Source: an uncultured Oscillibacter sp. (GTDB taxonomy: Bacteria > Bacillota > Clostridia > Oscillospirales > Oscillospiraceae). From it: 38,671 nt of DNA. The notes beneath the pieces were generated by a model. The model did no database searches and was not told the origin of the DNA. It worked only from the letters and a program-made list of their open reading frames with translations. Below are positions 14,541-22,271 of this stretch, one piece after another. The stretch covers positions 1 to 38,671 of the forward strand of contig CAJUQM010000027.1 in NCBI GenBank assembly GCA_910588005.1. The letters are read 5' to 3'. The first letter of the stretch is position 1, and every line of letters starts with the position of its first letter. Both the position numbers and the translations under genes were made by a program.

Positions 14541-15338
14541 TTATTTGGCGGAGATGACGGCGGCCTGCACGCCTCTTGCGTCTCCCATTTTTCGATGAGA
14601 CCAGAACAGGTCTGGACGGCAGGCGGTGCAGAGGCCGCAGACGTCGATCCGTTCCGGCAGCATACCGGACCGCAGGAGCCATTGCCGGTTCAATCCCGCC
14701 AGGTCTATGTGGTACTTGGAACCCCGCCTCTCCAGAAATGGTTCCGCGTCCGCCCCCAGGGCGGAGCGCATAGCATCCGGCACGTCGCCGTCGGTCTCAA
14801 AGCAGCATTGTCCGATACAGGGACCGATGGCGGCCAGCAGGTTTTCCGGCTTTGCGCCATAGTTCCGGCCCATGGCCTGGACAGCCCTTTCCAGGATCCC
14901 GCCGGCGCAGCCCCGCCATCCGGCGTGGACGCCGCCCACGGCCCCGCTGACAGGATCGTGGAGCAAAATCACGCCGCAGTCGGCGGAAAAGACCGCCAGG
15001 GGGAGGTCTTTTTCATCGGTAATCAGACTGTCGGCGGTGTAGTCCCGCTGCCGGTCCAGCCCTTTCCCGGCATCACCGGCGGTGCAGGGGCGGACGGTGG
15101 TCTCGTGGACCTGTCTGGAGAGGACCAGACGGTCCATGCTTACGCCTGCGCAGCCGCAGAAGCGCCGGTAGTTCTCCCGCAGGGCATCCCCTCCGTCCCC
15201 CATGCCGGGGCGGAGATTCAGACTGTCCCAGGGGGCGGGGGAGACTCCGCCCAGACGGGTGGAGAAGGCGTGGGGCACGGGGAGAAGGGAGGAGGTCAGA
15301 AAGACCACACCGTTTTGCTCTTGGATTTGAAAGGCCAT
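14541..15338 (-). CDS. pgeF: Peptidoglycan editing factor / purine nucleoside phosphorylase, laccase-domain protein
   Basis: A 265-residue protein of the YfiH (DUF152, multicopper-oxidase-like) family. The metal site residues are H78 (SRQVH), C121 (SADC) and H138 (HAGWRG). HAFSTRLGGVS and AAIGPCIGQCCFE are family signatures. Family members have been reported both as purine nucleoside phosphorylases and as factors that correct misincorporated peptidoglycan residues. The ATG at 15338 lies 11 bases after the upstream membrane-protein gene, so the two are one transcription unit. Confidence 0.92.
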   Translation of the reverse strand: MAFQIQEQNGVVFLTSSLLPVPHAFSTRLGGVSPAPWDSLNLRPGMGDGGDALRENYRRFCGCAGVSMDRLVLSRQVHETTVRPCTAGDAGKGLDRQRDYTADSLITDEKDLPLAVFSADCGVILLHDPVSGAVGGVHAGWRGCAGGILERAVQAMGRNYGAKPENLLAAIGPCIGQCCFETDGDVPDAMRSALGADAEPFLERRGSKYHIDLAGLNRQWLLRSGMLPERIDVCGLCTACRPDLFWSHRKMGDARGVQAAVISAK

Positions 15339-15349
15339 ATAAACCTCCG

Positions 15350-15610
15350 TTATCGTTCGGCGCCTTCCGCATCATCGATTTTTTCCACCACATGGTGCGC
15401 TGTCCAGCCGTACCAAACATGAAGTCCGCCGTTTAGCAGGATCAAAAAGCCGGCGACCGGCAAGAGAAGGAATACGCCGCCGCCTGTCAAGCCGGCAAGG
15501 CCGATGCCCAAACCGGCGAGGATTCCGCCGAGGAGCAGAAGAGCGATGCCAAGCAAGATTTCTTTGATGTCCTGGAGCAGTTTCAGCACGCCTTCGTTTG
15601 TGTGGTCCAT
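15350..15610 (-). CDS. Small two-helix membrane protein of unknown function
   Basis: An 86-residue protein with two glycine- and leucine-rich membrane segments (about residues 14-37 and 40-63) and a short acidic C-terminus. The reading frame stays open back to 15838, but that stretch is the hairpin block. GGAGG 8 bases before the ATG at 15610 fixes the start. It lies between secA and pgeF and is likely co-transcribed with pgeF. No family was recognised. Confidence 0.75.
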   Translation of the reverse strand: MDHTNEGVLKLLQDIKEILLGIALLLLGGILAGLGIGLAGLTGGGVFLLLPVAGFLILLNGGLHVWYGWTAHHVVEKIDDAEGAER

Positions 15611-15628
15611 AGAGAATGCCTCCAAAGT

Positions 15629-15850
15629 CCGCCCCAAGAGGGGCGGGGAATTTTGACTTCCTTCGGGAGACCTGCCTGCGGGCGGGTTGGGAGTTTCCCG
15701 GCCTCGGGCCGGGGACGACGACACGCCGGTGCCCGGCGTGTCTGGGGTGCATCTGCCCGGCCATCCTGATGGCTGAAATCTCCCCCGCCCGTTAGGGCAA
15801 GTATCAGTCGCCCCGCCCCGCAAGGCGGGAACCCCCATCAGTTCTGATGG
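15629..15850. repeat. Cluster of short GC-rich hairpins between secA and the membrane-protein gene
   Basis: Seven inverted repeats lie within 222 bases. They are 15629-15635/15640-15646 (7 bp), 15697-15703/15707-15713 (7 bp), 15721-15729/15733-15741 (9 bp), 15760-15765/15768-15773 (6 bp), 15787-15790/15795-15798 (4 bp), 15812-15817/15824-15829 (6 bp) and 15835-15840/15845-15850 (6 bp, over the secA stop codon). All have perfect stems with loops of 2-6 bases. It could end secA transcription, stabilise mRNA, or be a REP-like repeat; none ends in a clear T tract. Confidence 0.65.
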
Positions 15851-18588
15851 TATTCAGGACAGCTGCACTTTTTCCATTTCAGACCGCTTCCGCAGGGGCA
15901 GGGATCGTTCCGGCCGATTTTGTTGACCTTCACAGGCTGCTTCTTGGGCTTGGTGCCGTCGCCGCCCACGTTTTCCACCATGCCCTTGGCCACCCGCTCC
16001 CGCTTGACCTCCTCGTCTTTCCGCAGGCGGACGGAGTACAGCCGGCGGACGGTCTCATCCTGAATAGCGGAGACCATCTCTTCAAACATATCCAGGGACT
16101 CCCGCTTGTACACATCCACGGGGTTGTTGTTGCTGAAAGATTGGAGGCGGACGCCCTGCTTTAGGTCGTCCATGGCGTCGATGTGGTCCATCCAATACTC
16201 ATCCACCACCCGCAGCATGATGACCCGCTCCAGCTCCCGCATGATCGGCGGGGTGATCTCCGTCTCCTTGGCCGCGTAGAAATCTTCGGCGGCGGCGATG
16301 AAGACCTGGTCGAAGTCCTCCTGACTCTTGCCGGGAATTTCCTCTGCGGGAATACTGACAGCGCCTTTGGCAAAGTACATACCCTCCAGCCCCCGAAGCA
16401 TCTCCCGGTATCCGGCGGTGTCCAGAGAGGACTTTTCACCAAAGGCCAGGGAGACGTGGTTGGAGATAGAGGTGTGCATCATGTTCAGCACAGTGTCTTT
16501 GATATCCAGGCCGTCCAGCACCTGGCGGCGCTGGGCGTAGATGATCTCCCGCTGTTTGTTCATCACGTCGTCGTACTCCAGCACGGACTTTCGGGACTGG
16601 AAGTTCCGGGACTCCACGGTGGTCTGGGCGTTCTCTATGGCGCGGGTGAGCATCTTGTTCTCGATGGGGGTGTCCTCGTCGATATCGAACCGCTCCATCA
16701 TGCCGGTGATGCGGTCGCCGCCGAAGAGGCGCATCAGGTCGTCCTCCAGGGAGATATAGAACCGGGTCTCGCCGGGGTCGCCCTGGCGGCCGGCGCGGCC
16801 CCGCAGCTGGTTGTCGATCCGGCGGGACTCATGGCGCTCCGTACCAATGATAAAAAGACCGCCGGCGGCCCGCACCCGCTCCGCCTCGTCTGTAATCTCC
16901 GCCTTGTGCTGGGCCAGTTTCTCCGCAAACAGTTTCCGGGCATCAAGAATTTCCTGGTTGTCGGTATCGGCGTAGCCGGTGGCATCTACGATGATCTCCT
17001 CAGAGTAGCCGGCCTTTACCAGGTCGGCCCGGGCCAGGTATTCGGCATTGCCGCCAAGCATGATATCGGTACCGCGGCCGGCCATGTTGGTGGCCACGGT
17101 AACGGCGCCGAACTTGCCGGCCTGAGCCACGATCTCCGCCTCTTTCTCGTGATTTTTGGCGTTCAGAAGGTTGTGCTTGATCCCCTCTCTTGCCAGGAGC
17201 TTGGAGAGCAGCTCGTTTTTCTCAATGGACACGGTGCCCACCAGCACCGGCTGGCCCTTTTCATGGCACTCTTTGATCTGCTGGATCACGGCCCGGAACT
17301 TGCCCGCCTCGGTTTTGTACACCACGTCGTGGTGGTCGTCGCGCTGGTTGGGGCGGTTGGTGGGAATCTCCACAATGTCCAGATTGTAGATGGTGCCAAA
17401 CTCCTCCTGCTCCGTCAGGGCGGTGCCGGTCATGCCGGAGAGCTTGTTGTACAGGCGGAAGTAATTTTGGAAGGTGATGGTGGCCAGGGTCTTGTTCTCG
17501 CTGTTGACGTTGACGTGCTCCTTCGCCTCAATGGCCTGATGGAGGCCGTTGGAGTACCGCCGGCCGAACATGAGCCGCCCGGTGAACTCATCTACGATGA
17601 TGACCTCGCCGTCCTTAACCACATAGTCCACGTCCCGCTTCATGGTGCCGTGGGCGCGGATGGCCTGGTTGATGTGGTGGGAGAGGGTGGAGTTGGAGGG
17701 ATCGGAGAGGTTGTCGATGTGGAAGAACTCCTCCGCCTTGGCGATGCCCCGGGCGGTGAGGGTGGCGGTTTTGGCCTTCTCATCCACCACGTAATCGGCG
17801 TCGAGATCGGCGTCCTCCTCCTCCTTGTTGTCTACCTGGACCACCACCTGCTTTTTGAACCGGGCTACCAGCATCTCGGCCATGTCGTAGAGCTGGGTGG
17901 ACTTCTCCCCCTGGCCGGAGATAATGAGGGGGGTCCGGGCTTCGTCGATGAGGATGGAGTCCACCTCGTCCACGATGGCGAAGGCGTGGCCCCGCTGCAC
18001 CAGCTCCTGGGCGTAGATGCACATATTGTCCCGCAGGTAGTCGAAGCCCATCTCGTTGTTGGTGCCGTAAGTGATGTCGGCGGCGTAGGCCTCCTGGCGC
18101 TGCTTGCTGGTCAGGCCGTGAACGATCAGGCCCACCTTCAGTCCCAGGAAGCGGTGGACCTTGCCCATCCACTCGCTGTCGCGCTTGGCCAGGTAGTCGT
18201 TGACGGTGACAATGTGGACGCCCTGTCCCGCCAGAGCGTTGAGATAGGCGGGGAGAGTGGCCACCAGGGTCTTGCCCTCACCGGTCTTCATCTCGGCGAT
18301 CCGGCCCTGGTGCAGGACGATGCCGCCTACCAGCTGCACCCGGTAGGGGCGCATGCCCAATACCCGGTCGGCGGCTTCCCGGGCGGCGGCAAAGGCCTCC
18401 GGCAGGATGTCATCCAGTGTCTCGCCGTTTTGCAGGCGCTCTTTAAGCTCTGGTGTTTTGGCCTGGAGCTGGGCGTCGGTCATTGCCCTATACTCGTCGG
18501 CCATGGATTCGATCTTATCCACAATGGGATAGATGGATTTCAGCTCCCGGGAGCTGTAATCTCCAAATAGTGATTTTAGAAGACCCAT
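15838..18588 (-). CDS. secA: Preprotein translocase ATPase SecA
   Basis: A 916-residue motor that drives preproteins through SecYEG. Walker A is MKTGEGKT (100-107) and Walker B DEVD (207-210); the arginine-rich helicase motif reads QLRGRAGRQGDPGETRFYISLEDDLMRLFG. The C-terminal SEC-C zinc motif is NDPCPCGSGLKWKKCSC, with cysteines at about 897, 899, 908 and 910; the usual final pair is CH or CC, so C-S-C is a variant. The start MGLLKSLFGDYSSRELKSIYP is canonical. The only secA in the window; a SecA2 cannot be excluded elsewhere. Confidence 0.98.
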   Translation of the reverse strand: MGLLKSLFGDYSSRELKSIYPIVDKIESMADEYRAMTDAQLQAKTPELKERLQNGETLDDILPEAFAAAREAADRVLGMRPYRVQLVGGIVLHQGRIAEMKTGEGKTLVATLPAYLNALAGQGVHIVTVNDYLAKRDSEWMGKVHRFLGLKVGLIVHGLTSKQRQEAYAADITYGTNNEMGFDYLRDNMCIYAQELVQRGHAFAIVDEVDSILIDEARTPLIISGQGEKSTQLYDMAEMLVARFKKQVVVQVDNKEEEDADLDADYVVDEKAKTATLTARGIAKAEEFFHIDNLSDPSNSTLSHHINQAIRAHGTMKRDVDYVVKDGEVIIVDEFTGRLMFGRRYSNGLHQAIEAKEHVNVNSENKTLATITFQNYFRLYNKLSGMTGTALTEQEEFGTIYNLDIVEIPTNRPNQRDDHHDVVYKTEAGKFRAVIQQIKECHEKGQPVLVGTVSIEKNELLSKLLAREGIKHNLLNAKNHEKEAEIVAQAGKFGAVTVATNMAGRGTDIMLGGNAEYLARADLVKAGYSEEIIVDATGYADTDNQEILDARKLFAEKLAQHKAEITDEAERVRAAGGLFIIGTERHESRRIDNQLRGRAGRQGDPGETRFYISLEDDLMRLFGGDRITGMMERFDIDEDTPIENKMLTRAIENAQTTVESRNFQSRKSVLEYDDVMNKQREIIYAQRRQVLDGLDIKDTVLNMMHTSISNHVSLAFGEKSSLDTAGYREMLRGLEGMYFAKGAVSIPAEEIPGKSQEDFDQVFIAAAEDFYAAKETEITPPIMRELERVIMLRVVDEYWMDHIDAMDDLKQGVRLQSFSNNNPVDVYKRESLDMFEEMVSAIQDETVRRLYSVRLRKDEEVKRERVAKGMVENVGGDGTKPKKQPVKVNKIGRNDPCPCGSGLKWKKCSCPEYHQN

Positions 18589-18675
18589 GATTTTATAAAC
18601 GTCCTTTCAATTCGTCCTTCCTGAGAAAGGAAAGAGTTCTGCCGTATAGATATTTACCCATAATAAAACAACGAT

Positions 18676-18704
18676 AGCATACCACAAATACCCAGAAAAT
18701 GCAA
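18676..18704 (-). promoter_or_regulatory. Predicted secA promoter
   Basis: On the minus strand: TTGCAT (complement of 18699-18704), a 17-base spacer, and TATGCT (complement of 18676-18681) preceded by TGG. It lies about 90 bases before the secA ATG. The match is moderate. Confidence 0.5.
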
Positions 18705-18740
18705 AGAAAATCCGGCTCTTGGGAAAAAAGTTTACAAAAA

Positions 18741-18774
18741 AGGGAGGGCGGCCTGTGTGCCGCCCTCCTTTTTT
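18741..18774. terminator. Bidirectional Rho-independent terminator
   Basis: A 10-bp perfect stem (18743-18752 with 18759-18768) with a 6-base loop and T tracts in both directions (TTTTTT at 18769-18774; a run of six A at 18737-18742 region for the minus strand). It ends the operon whose last gene stops at 18798. Confidence 0.9.
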
Positions 18775-18797
18775 CCAAAACGATGTGTACGGGTACG

Positions 18798-19295
18798 CTA
18801 TTTTACGGTAAACTCCGCCGCCAGGGAAAAGTCCGGGCCGTATGAATAGGAGCCGTCCTGCTTGTAAAAATCCAGAATCAGCCGGTAGCGGCCGGGATAC
18901 AGAGAGGCAAATGGAAATCTGTAATCCGTGCTCCACTGAAAGTGCAGCCGCTGGGGGATGTCCTTTTCATAATAACAGGTGGGGAGCGTCATACACCCCT
19001 CGCCGCCGGTCCATGCGGGGTCCTGCCGCATGGGAAACCAGAGGCCCAGCATCCGCCGCTGGAGACGGTAATTGGGGTCATAGTCCCCGGCGTTCTGGAA
19101 GACCTCATTTGTGGTGTTCAGCACTTCCACGGTGAGGTCTCTGGAGGTGACGGCATCCTCCACGGGAGTCATGGAGAGTCCCTCCTGCCGGTAGGACGCG
19201 TGGTCGGAAAAGAGAAGGAGAACTGCCAGAACGGACAGTGGGACCAGCACTGCCGGGGAGAGGAGAAGCTGTTTGATCTTCACGGCCGGCGTCAC
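18798..19295 (-). CDS. Membrane-anchored protein with Ig-like fold, paralogue of the neighbouring lipoprotein
   Basis: A 165-residue protein with one N-terminal membrane segment (about residues 9-29: LLLSPAVLVPLSVLAVLLLFS) and an extracellular domain with the pattern LTVEVLNTTNEVF ... YPGRYRLILDF ... FSLAAEFTVK. The pattern repeats in the next gene and resembles the bacterial Ig-like domain Big_14. It starts at GTG 19295, one base after the TGA of the upstream gene, so translation is coupled. The function is unknown; cell-surface location is inferred from the anchor. Confidence 0.75.
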   Translation of the reverse strand: MTPAVKIKQLLLSPAVLVPLSVLAVLLLFSDHASYRQEGLSMTPVEDAVTSRDLTVEVLNTTNEVFQNAGDYDPNYRLQRRMLGLWFPMRQDPAWTGGEGCMTLPTCYYEKDIPQRLHFQWSTDYRFPFASLYPGRYRLILDFYKQDGSYSYGPDFSLAAEFTVK

Positions 19296-19296
19296 C

Positions 19297-19755
19297 TCAC
19301 TCCAGGGTAAACTCCGCCGTCAGGAGAAAGTCCGTATGATCACCAGAGGTTCGGTACTCGAAGAACCACTTTGTGACCCGGTAGTGTCCCGGCTTCAAGC
19401 TGCCGTAGCTGCTGTCCCATTTGAGGGCCAGCTCTCGGGATTCGTCTGTGGAGAACACATACGCCTCCGCTGTGTTGGCGAACTCCCCCTTGCGTTCCAG
19501 CCAGTACCACCGGTCGTCCTGCTCGATCTGTAGTCCAAAGTCGTGCTCGTTGCCGCTGTCGATTTCCGCCTCCGTGGTGTTCAGCACCTCCACCGTGACG
19601 CCGCCGGGCGTGGCGGTGCCTTCCACAACGGTCATGGTGACACCCTCATAATTGTTTACCTCACCTGCAAAAGCGTCTCCCACCCTTGGTGAACTGCCGC
19701 AGGCGGTGAGGGTCAGCAGCCCCAGCAGGGCCAGGGACAAGAACCGCTTTTTCAT
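19297..19755 (-). CDS. Lipoprotein with Ig-like (Big_14-type) domain
   Basis: A 152-residue lipoprotein. The signal peptide MKKRFLSLALLGLLTLTAC ends at lipobox cysteine 19. The rest contains VTVEVLNTTEAEI, YWLERKGEFANTAEAYVFS, LALKWDSSYGSLKPGHYRVTKWF and FLLTAEFTLE, a pattern of single-domain Big_14 proteins. It is clearly related to the next gene, suggesting tandem duplication and divergence. AGGAGG (complement of about 19764-19769) precedes the ATG. The frame extends to 19929, but the signal peptide marks the true start. Ligand unknown. Confidence 0.85.
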   Translation of the reverse strand: MKKRFLSLALLGLLTLTACGSSPRVGDAFAGEVNNYEGVTMTVVEGTATPGGVTVEVLNTTEAEIDSGNEHDFGLQIEQDDRWYWLERKGEFANTAEAYVFSTDESRELALKWDSSYGSLKPGHYRVTKWFFEYRTSGDHTDFLLTAEFTLE

Positions 19756-19810
19756 CTCATAACACCTCCTGCTGATTTTGACGGACCGGGAGCGGAAAAG
19801 GTTCCCAGCT

Positions 19811-20992
19811 TTACAGCTCCGTGTCCAGCAGCATCCGGATCCGGTTCTCCACCGTGCCGTCCCGAAGGGAGGCGTCGTAGTCCACTCCGACAATGAGACT
19901 TCCCGGCAGCTGCCGCTGGAGGGCGGCATACTGTCCCCGGCCGTAGATGTGCCCAGGCAGGCACTGGAAGGGAAGGCCGCTGAGGACCTTCGGGTATCCG
20001 GTCCGGACCCAGGCGGCAGCCTCCGCCGCCAGCAGCCACCCGCTGCCCAGGGCGCAGCGGGTGCCGCTTAGATCTTGTCCCAGGGCTTTTAATTCCCGGT
20101 AGGGGGGCAGAACGGAAAATCCTGCCTCCTGTATGATTTGGGTAAAACGTTTCTGCATAGGGCCGCCCAGCGAGGCCAGCGCCTTGCCCGCCAGCCGCAC
20201 CGGCAGGGGACCGGTTTCCAAATGGCTGTCCAGATAGTACAGGGCGTACCAGGTGAGGCCGTTCACGCCCGCCCGGCACCCTTGCCGCTCTAAAAACGAG
20301 ACCAGCCCCCAGTTCCCCAGGGCGCAGTATTTGCTGTAGATATCTCCCACCAGGGCGATGTTCTGCACAGCCTTTGGTGCGGTTTCCACCGCCTGAAAAT
20401 CCCGGGCCATCTCCCGGCAGCGGCGGAGGACGGCGGCGGGAAAGAGGTTTCGATTTGCCTTTAGATCCCCGGAGAGGGTCTCCTCCCAGCGCCGGATCAG
20501 ACGCTCTGTCTGGCCAAAATGGCGCTCGATAGGGCGGGTTGCGTTGCCCATCAGCAGCAGGGCGTCCCCCCAGAAAGCCGCCGCCAGTGCCCGCATTGCC
20601 ATCGCCGGTCCAACCGGAAAAGCCGAGGCCGCCTCAATGCCCCGGGTATTCAAACTCAGCAGCGGTATTTGCGCGAACCCCTCCCGGTCCAGCACCGGCC
20701 GCAGCAGCCGGATCAGACAGGAGCCGCGGCAGCCGTCTCCGGTCTGGGAGATCAGAACACCGGTGCGGGCCGGATCATATTTCCCGGAGTGCAGGGCGGA
20801 AAGCACCTGCCCGGTGATCAGAACAAAGGGATAGCACAGGTCGTTGTGGGTATGGCCCAGGCCCAGATCCTCCACATCCGCCCGCGCTCCTTCCAGCACC
20901 ACCGGACACCACTCCCGGGATTGGAAAGCCCAGCGGAGCAGAGGCCAGTGGCGGTCCAGCAGGGAGGGGATCAACAGCGTTTTAGGCGGCAT
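19811..20992 (-). CDS. Acyl-CoA dehydratase activase C-terminal-like protein, copy A
   Basis: A 393-residue protein resembling the C-terminal half (DUF2229/COG3581-type) of large 2-hydroxyacyl-CoA dehydratase activase-related proteins. Conserved with its neighbour: C53 (NDLCYP), C88 and C92 (GCRGSC), and the C-terminal CLPGHIYGRGQY...VDYDAS segment, four cysteines that could hold an iron-sulphur cluster. The ATPase (ASKHA) half of such proteins is absent from this gene and from the window. The ATG at 20992 is chosen over 21043 because AAGGTG lies just upstream and the N-terminus aligns with copy B. The substrate is unknown. Confidence 0.75.
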   Translation of the reverse strand: MPPKTLLIPSLLDRHWPLLRWAFQSREWCPVVLEGARADVEDLGLGHTHNDLCYPFVLITGQVLSALHSGKYDPARTGVLISQTGDGCRGSCLIRLLRPVLDREGFAQIPLLSLNTRGIEAASAFPVGPAMAMRALAAAFWGDALLLMGNATRPIERHFGQTERLIRRWEETLSGDLKANRNLFPAAVLRRCREMARDFQAVETAPKAVQNIALVGDIYSKYCALGNWGLVSFLERQGCRAGVNGLTWYALYYLDSHLETGPLPVRLAGKALASLGGPMQKRFTQIIQEAGFSVLPPYRELKALGQDLSGTRCALGSGWLLAAEAAAWVRTGYPKVLSGLPFQCLPGHIYGRGQYAALQRQLPGSLIVGVDYDASLRDGTVENRIRMLLDTEL

Positions 20993-21050
20993 AAGGGCAC
21001 CTTCTTTGATTATAAATGGTATATTGATGGCTGGAATATACAAACAGTAT

Positions 21051-22238
21051 CTAAAAATCCAGCTCTTCGTCCAGCAGCATCCGGATGCGGCTTTCTACGG
21101 TGCCCGGGCCGGTGCTGGCGTCATAGTCCACGCTGACCAACCGTGTTCCCGGGAGCTTGCGCTGGAGGGCGGTGTACTGCCCCTTGCCGAAAATATGCCC
21201 CGGAAGGCAGGCGAAGGGCTGTACACAGAGGATTTTCCGATAGCCCAGGTTCGACCAGGCGGCGGCCTCGGCGGCAATGAGCCAGCCGTCCGCCACAGTG
21301 CAGTTCAGAGGAGCGAAGTCCGCCGCCTGTTCTTTCACCTCGGAGAGGGGCGGCAGGGTACGGAAGCCCGCACGGTGCAGAATTTCCAGCATCTCCCGCT
21401 GAATGGAACCCATGTACCGCGCCAGAAGACGGTAGAGCTTCCGCTGGGGAAGGGGACCTTTCAGGGCGTGGGAGTCCATATAGTACAAGGCGTACCAGGT
21501 GATGCCGCCCACGCCGGTCTCACAGCGTTCCGCCGCCAGATAATTCTCCAGATCCCAGTTGCCAAGGCGGCAGTATTTGGTGTAGATCTCCCCCACGACG
21601 GCCACCCGCTGGACCTGCCGGGGGACGGTCTCCAGATTTCGGAAGGCGGAGACCATCTCCCGGCAGCGGGCCATGATCTGGCGCCGGGTGAGATTTTCGC
21701 CCCGGCGGAGATCGTCGCCCAGGGACTTCATCCAGGCGGACCACAGCGCCTGGGTCTCGCCGGGATGGGACTCATAGGGCCGGGTCTGGTTCCGCAAAAT
21801 GGCCAGTGTGTCACCCCAAACGGCGGCGGCAAGGGCGCGGCGGACCATTCCGGGCGTGATGGGAAGACCGGTGCTTCGGTCAATGCCCCGCACGTTCAGG
21901 CTCAGCAGGGCCACCTGTGGGTATCCGGCCTTGTCCAGGGCCTTTCGGGTCAGGCGGATGCCGCAGGAACCCCGGCATTCGTCTCCAGCCTGGCCCATGA
22001 GCACGCCGCAGCGGGCGGGGTCATATTTTCCGGAGGCCAGGGCGGAGAGCACCTGTCCGGCCACTAGAAAGACGGGGTAGCATAGCTCGTTGTGGAAGTA
22101 CCGCTGGCCCAGGCCGGCAAGCCCCCTGTCCTCCGTCAGCAGCACGGGTTCCCACGCGTCAGAGGCGAAGGCGTGCTGCAGCAGGGGAAACCAGTCGTCC
22201 AGCAGCGCGGGGATCAGCAGCGTACGGCGGCCAGGCAT
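21051..22238 (-). CDS. Acyl-CoA dehydratase activase C-terminal-like protein, copy B
   Basis: A 395-residue paralogue of the following gene: TLLIPALLDDW, NELCYPVFLVAGQVLSAL, GKYDPARCGVLMGQ, DECRGSCGIRL and PFACLPGHIFGKGQY...VDYDAS align over the full length. Cysteines 53, 88 and 92, and the one in CLPGH, are shared with copy A. AAAGGAGT (complement of 22247-22254) precedes the ATG. The pair lies downstream of rlmD by 33 bases and likely shares its mRNA. A role in radical or iron-sulphur chemistry is inferred only from the family. Confidence 0.75.
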   Translation of the reverse strand: MPGRRTLLIPALLDDWFPLLQHAFASDAWEPVLLTEDRGLAGLGQRYFHNELCYPVFLVAGQVLSALASGKYDPARCGVLMGQAGDECRGSCGIRLTRKALDKAGYPQVALLSLNVRGIDRSTGLPITPGMVRRALAAAVWGDTLAILRNQTRPYESHPGETQALWSAWMKSLGDDLRRGENLTRRQIMARCREMVSAFRNLETVPRQVQRVAVVGEIYTKYCRLGNWDLENYLAAERCETGVGGITWYALYYMDSHALKGPLPQRKLYRLLARYMGSIQREMLEILHRAGFRTLPPLSEVKEQAADFAPLNCTVADGWLIAAEAAAWSNLGYRKILCVQPFACLPGHIFGKGQYTALQRKLPGTRLVSVDYDASTGPGTVESRIRMLLDEELDF

Positions 22239-22271
22239 GGTATAGGACTCCTTTCGACGCAGAGGCAGAAT

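Noticed and set aside
15611..15838. N-terminal extension of the membrane protein through the hairpin block (76 extra codons)
   Set aside because: The translation is Pro/Gly/Arg-rich, and the ATG at 15610 has a clear GGAGG. The extension is noncoding hairpin sequence.
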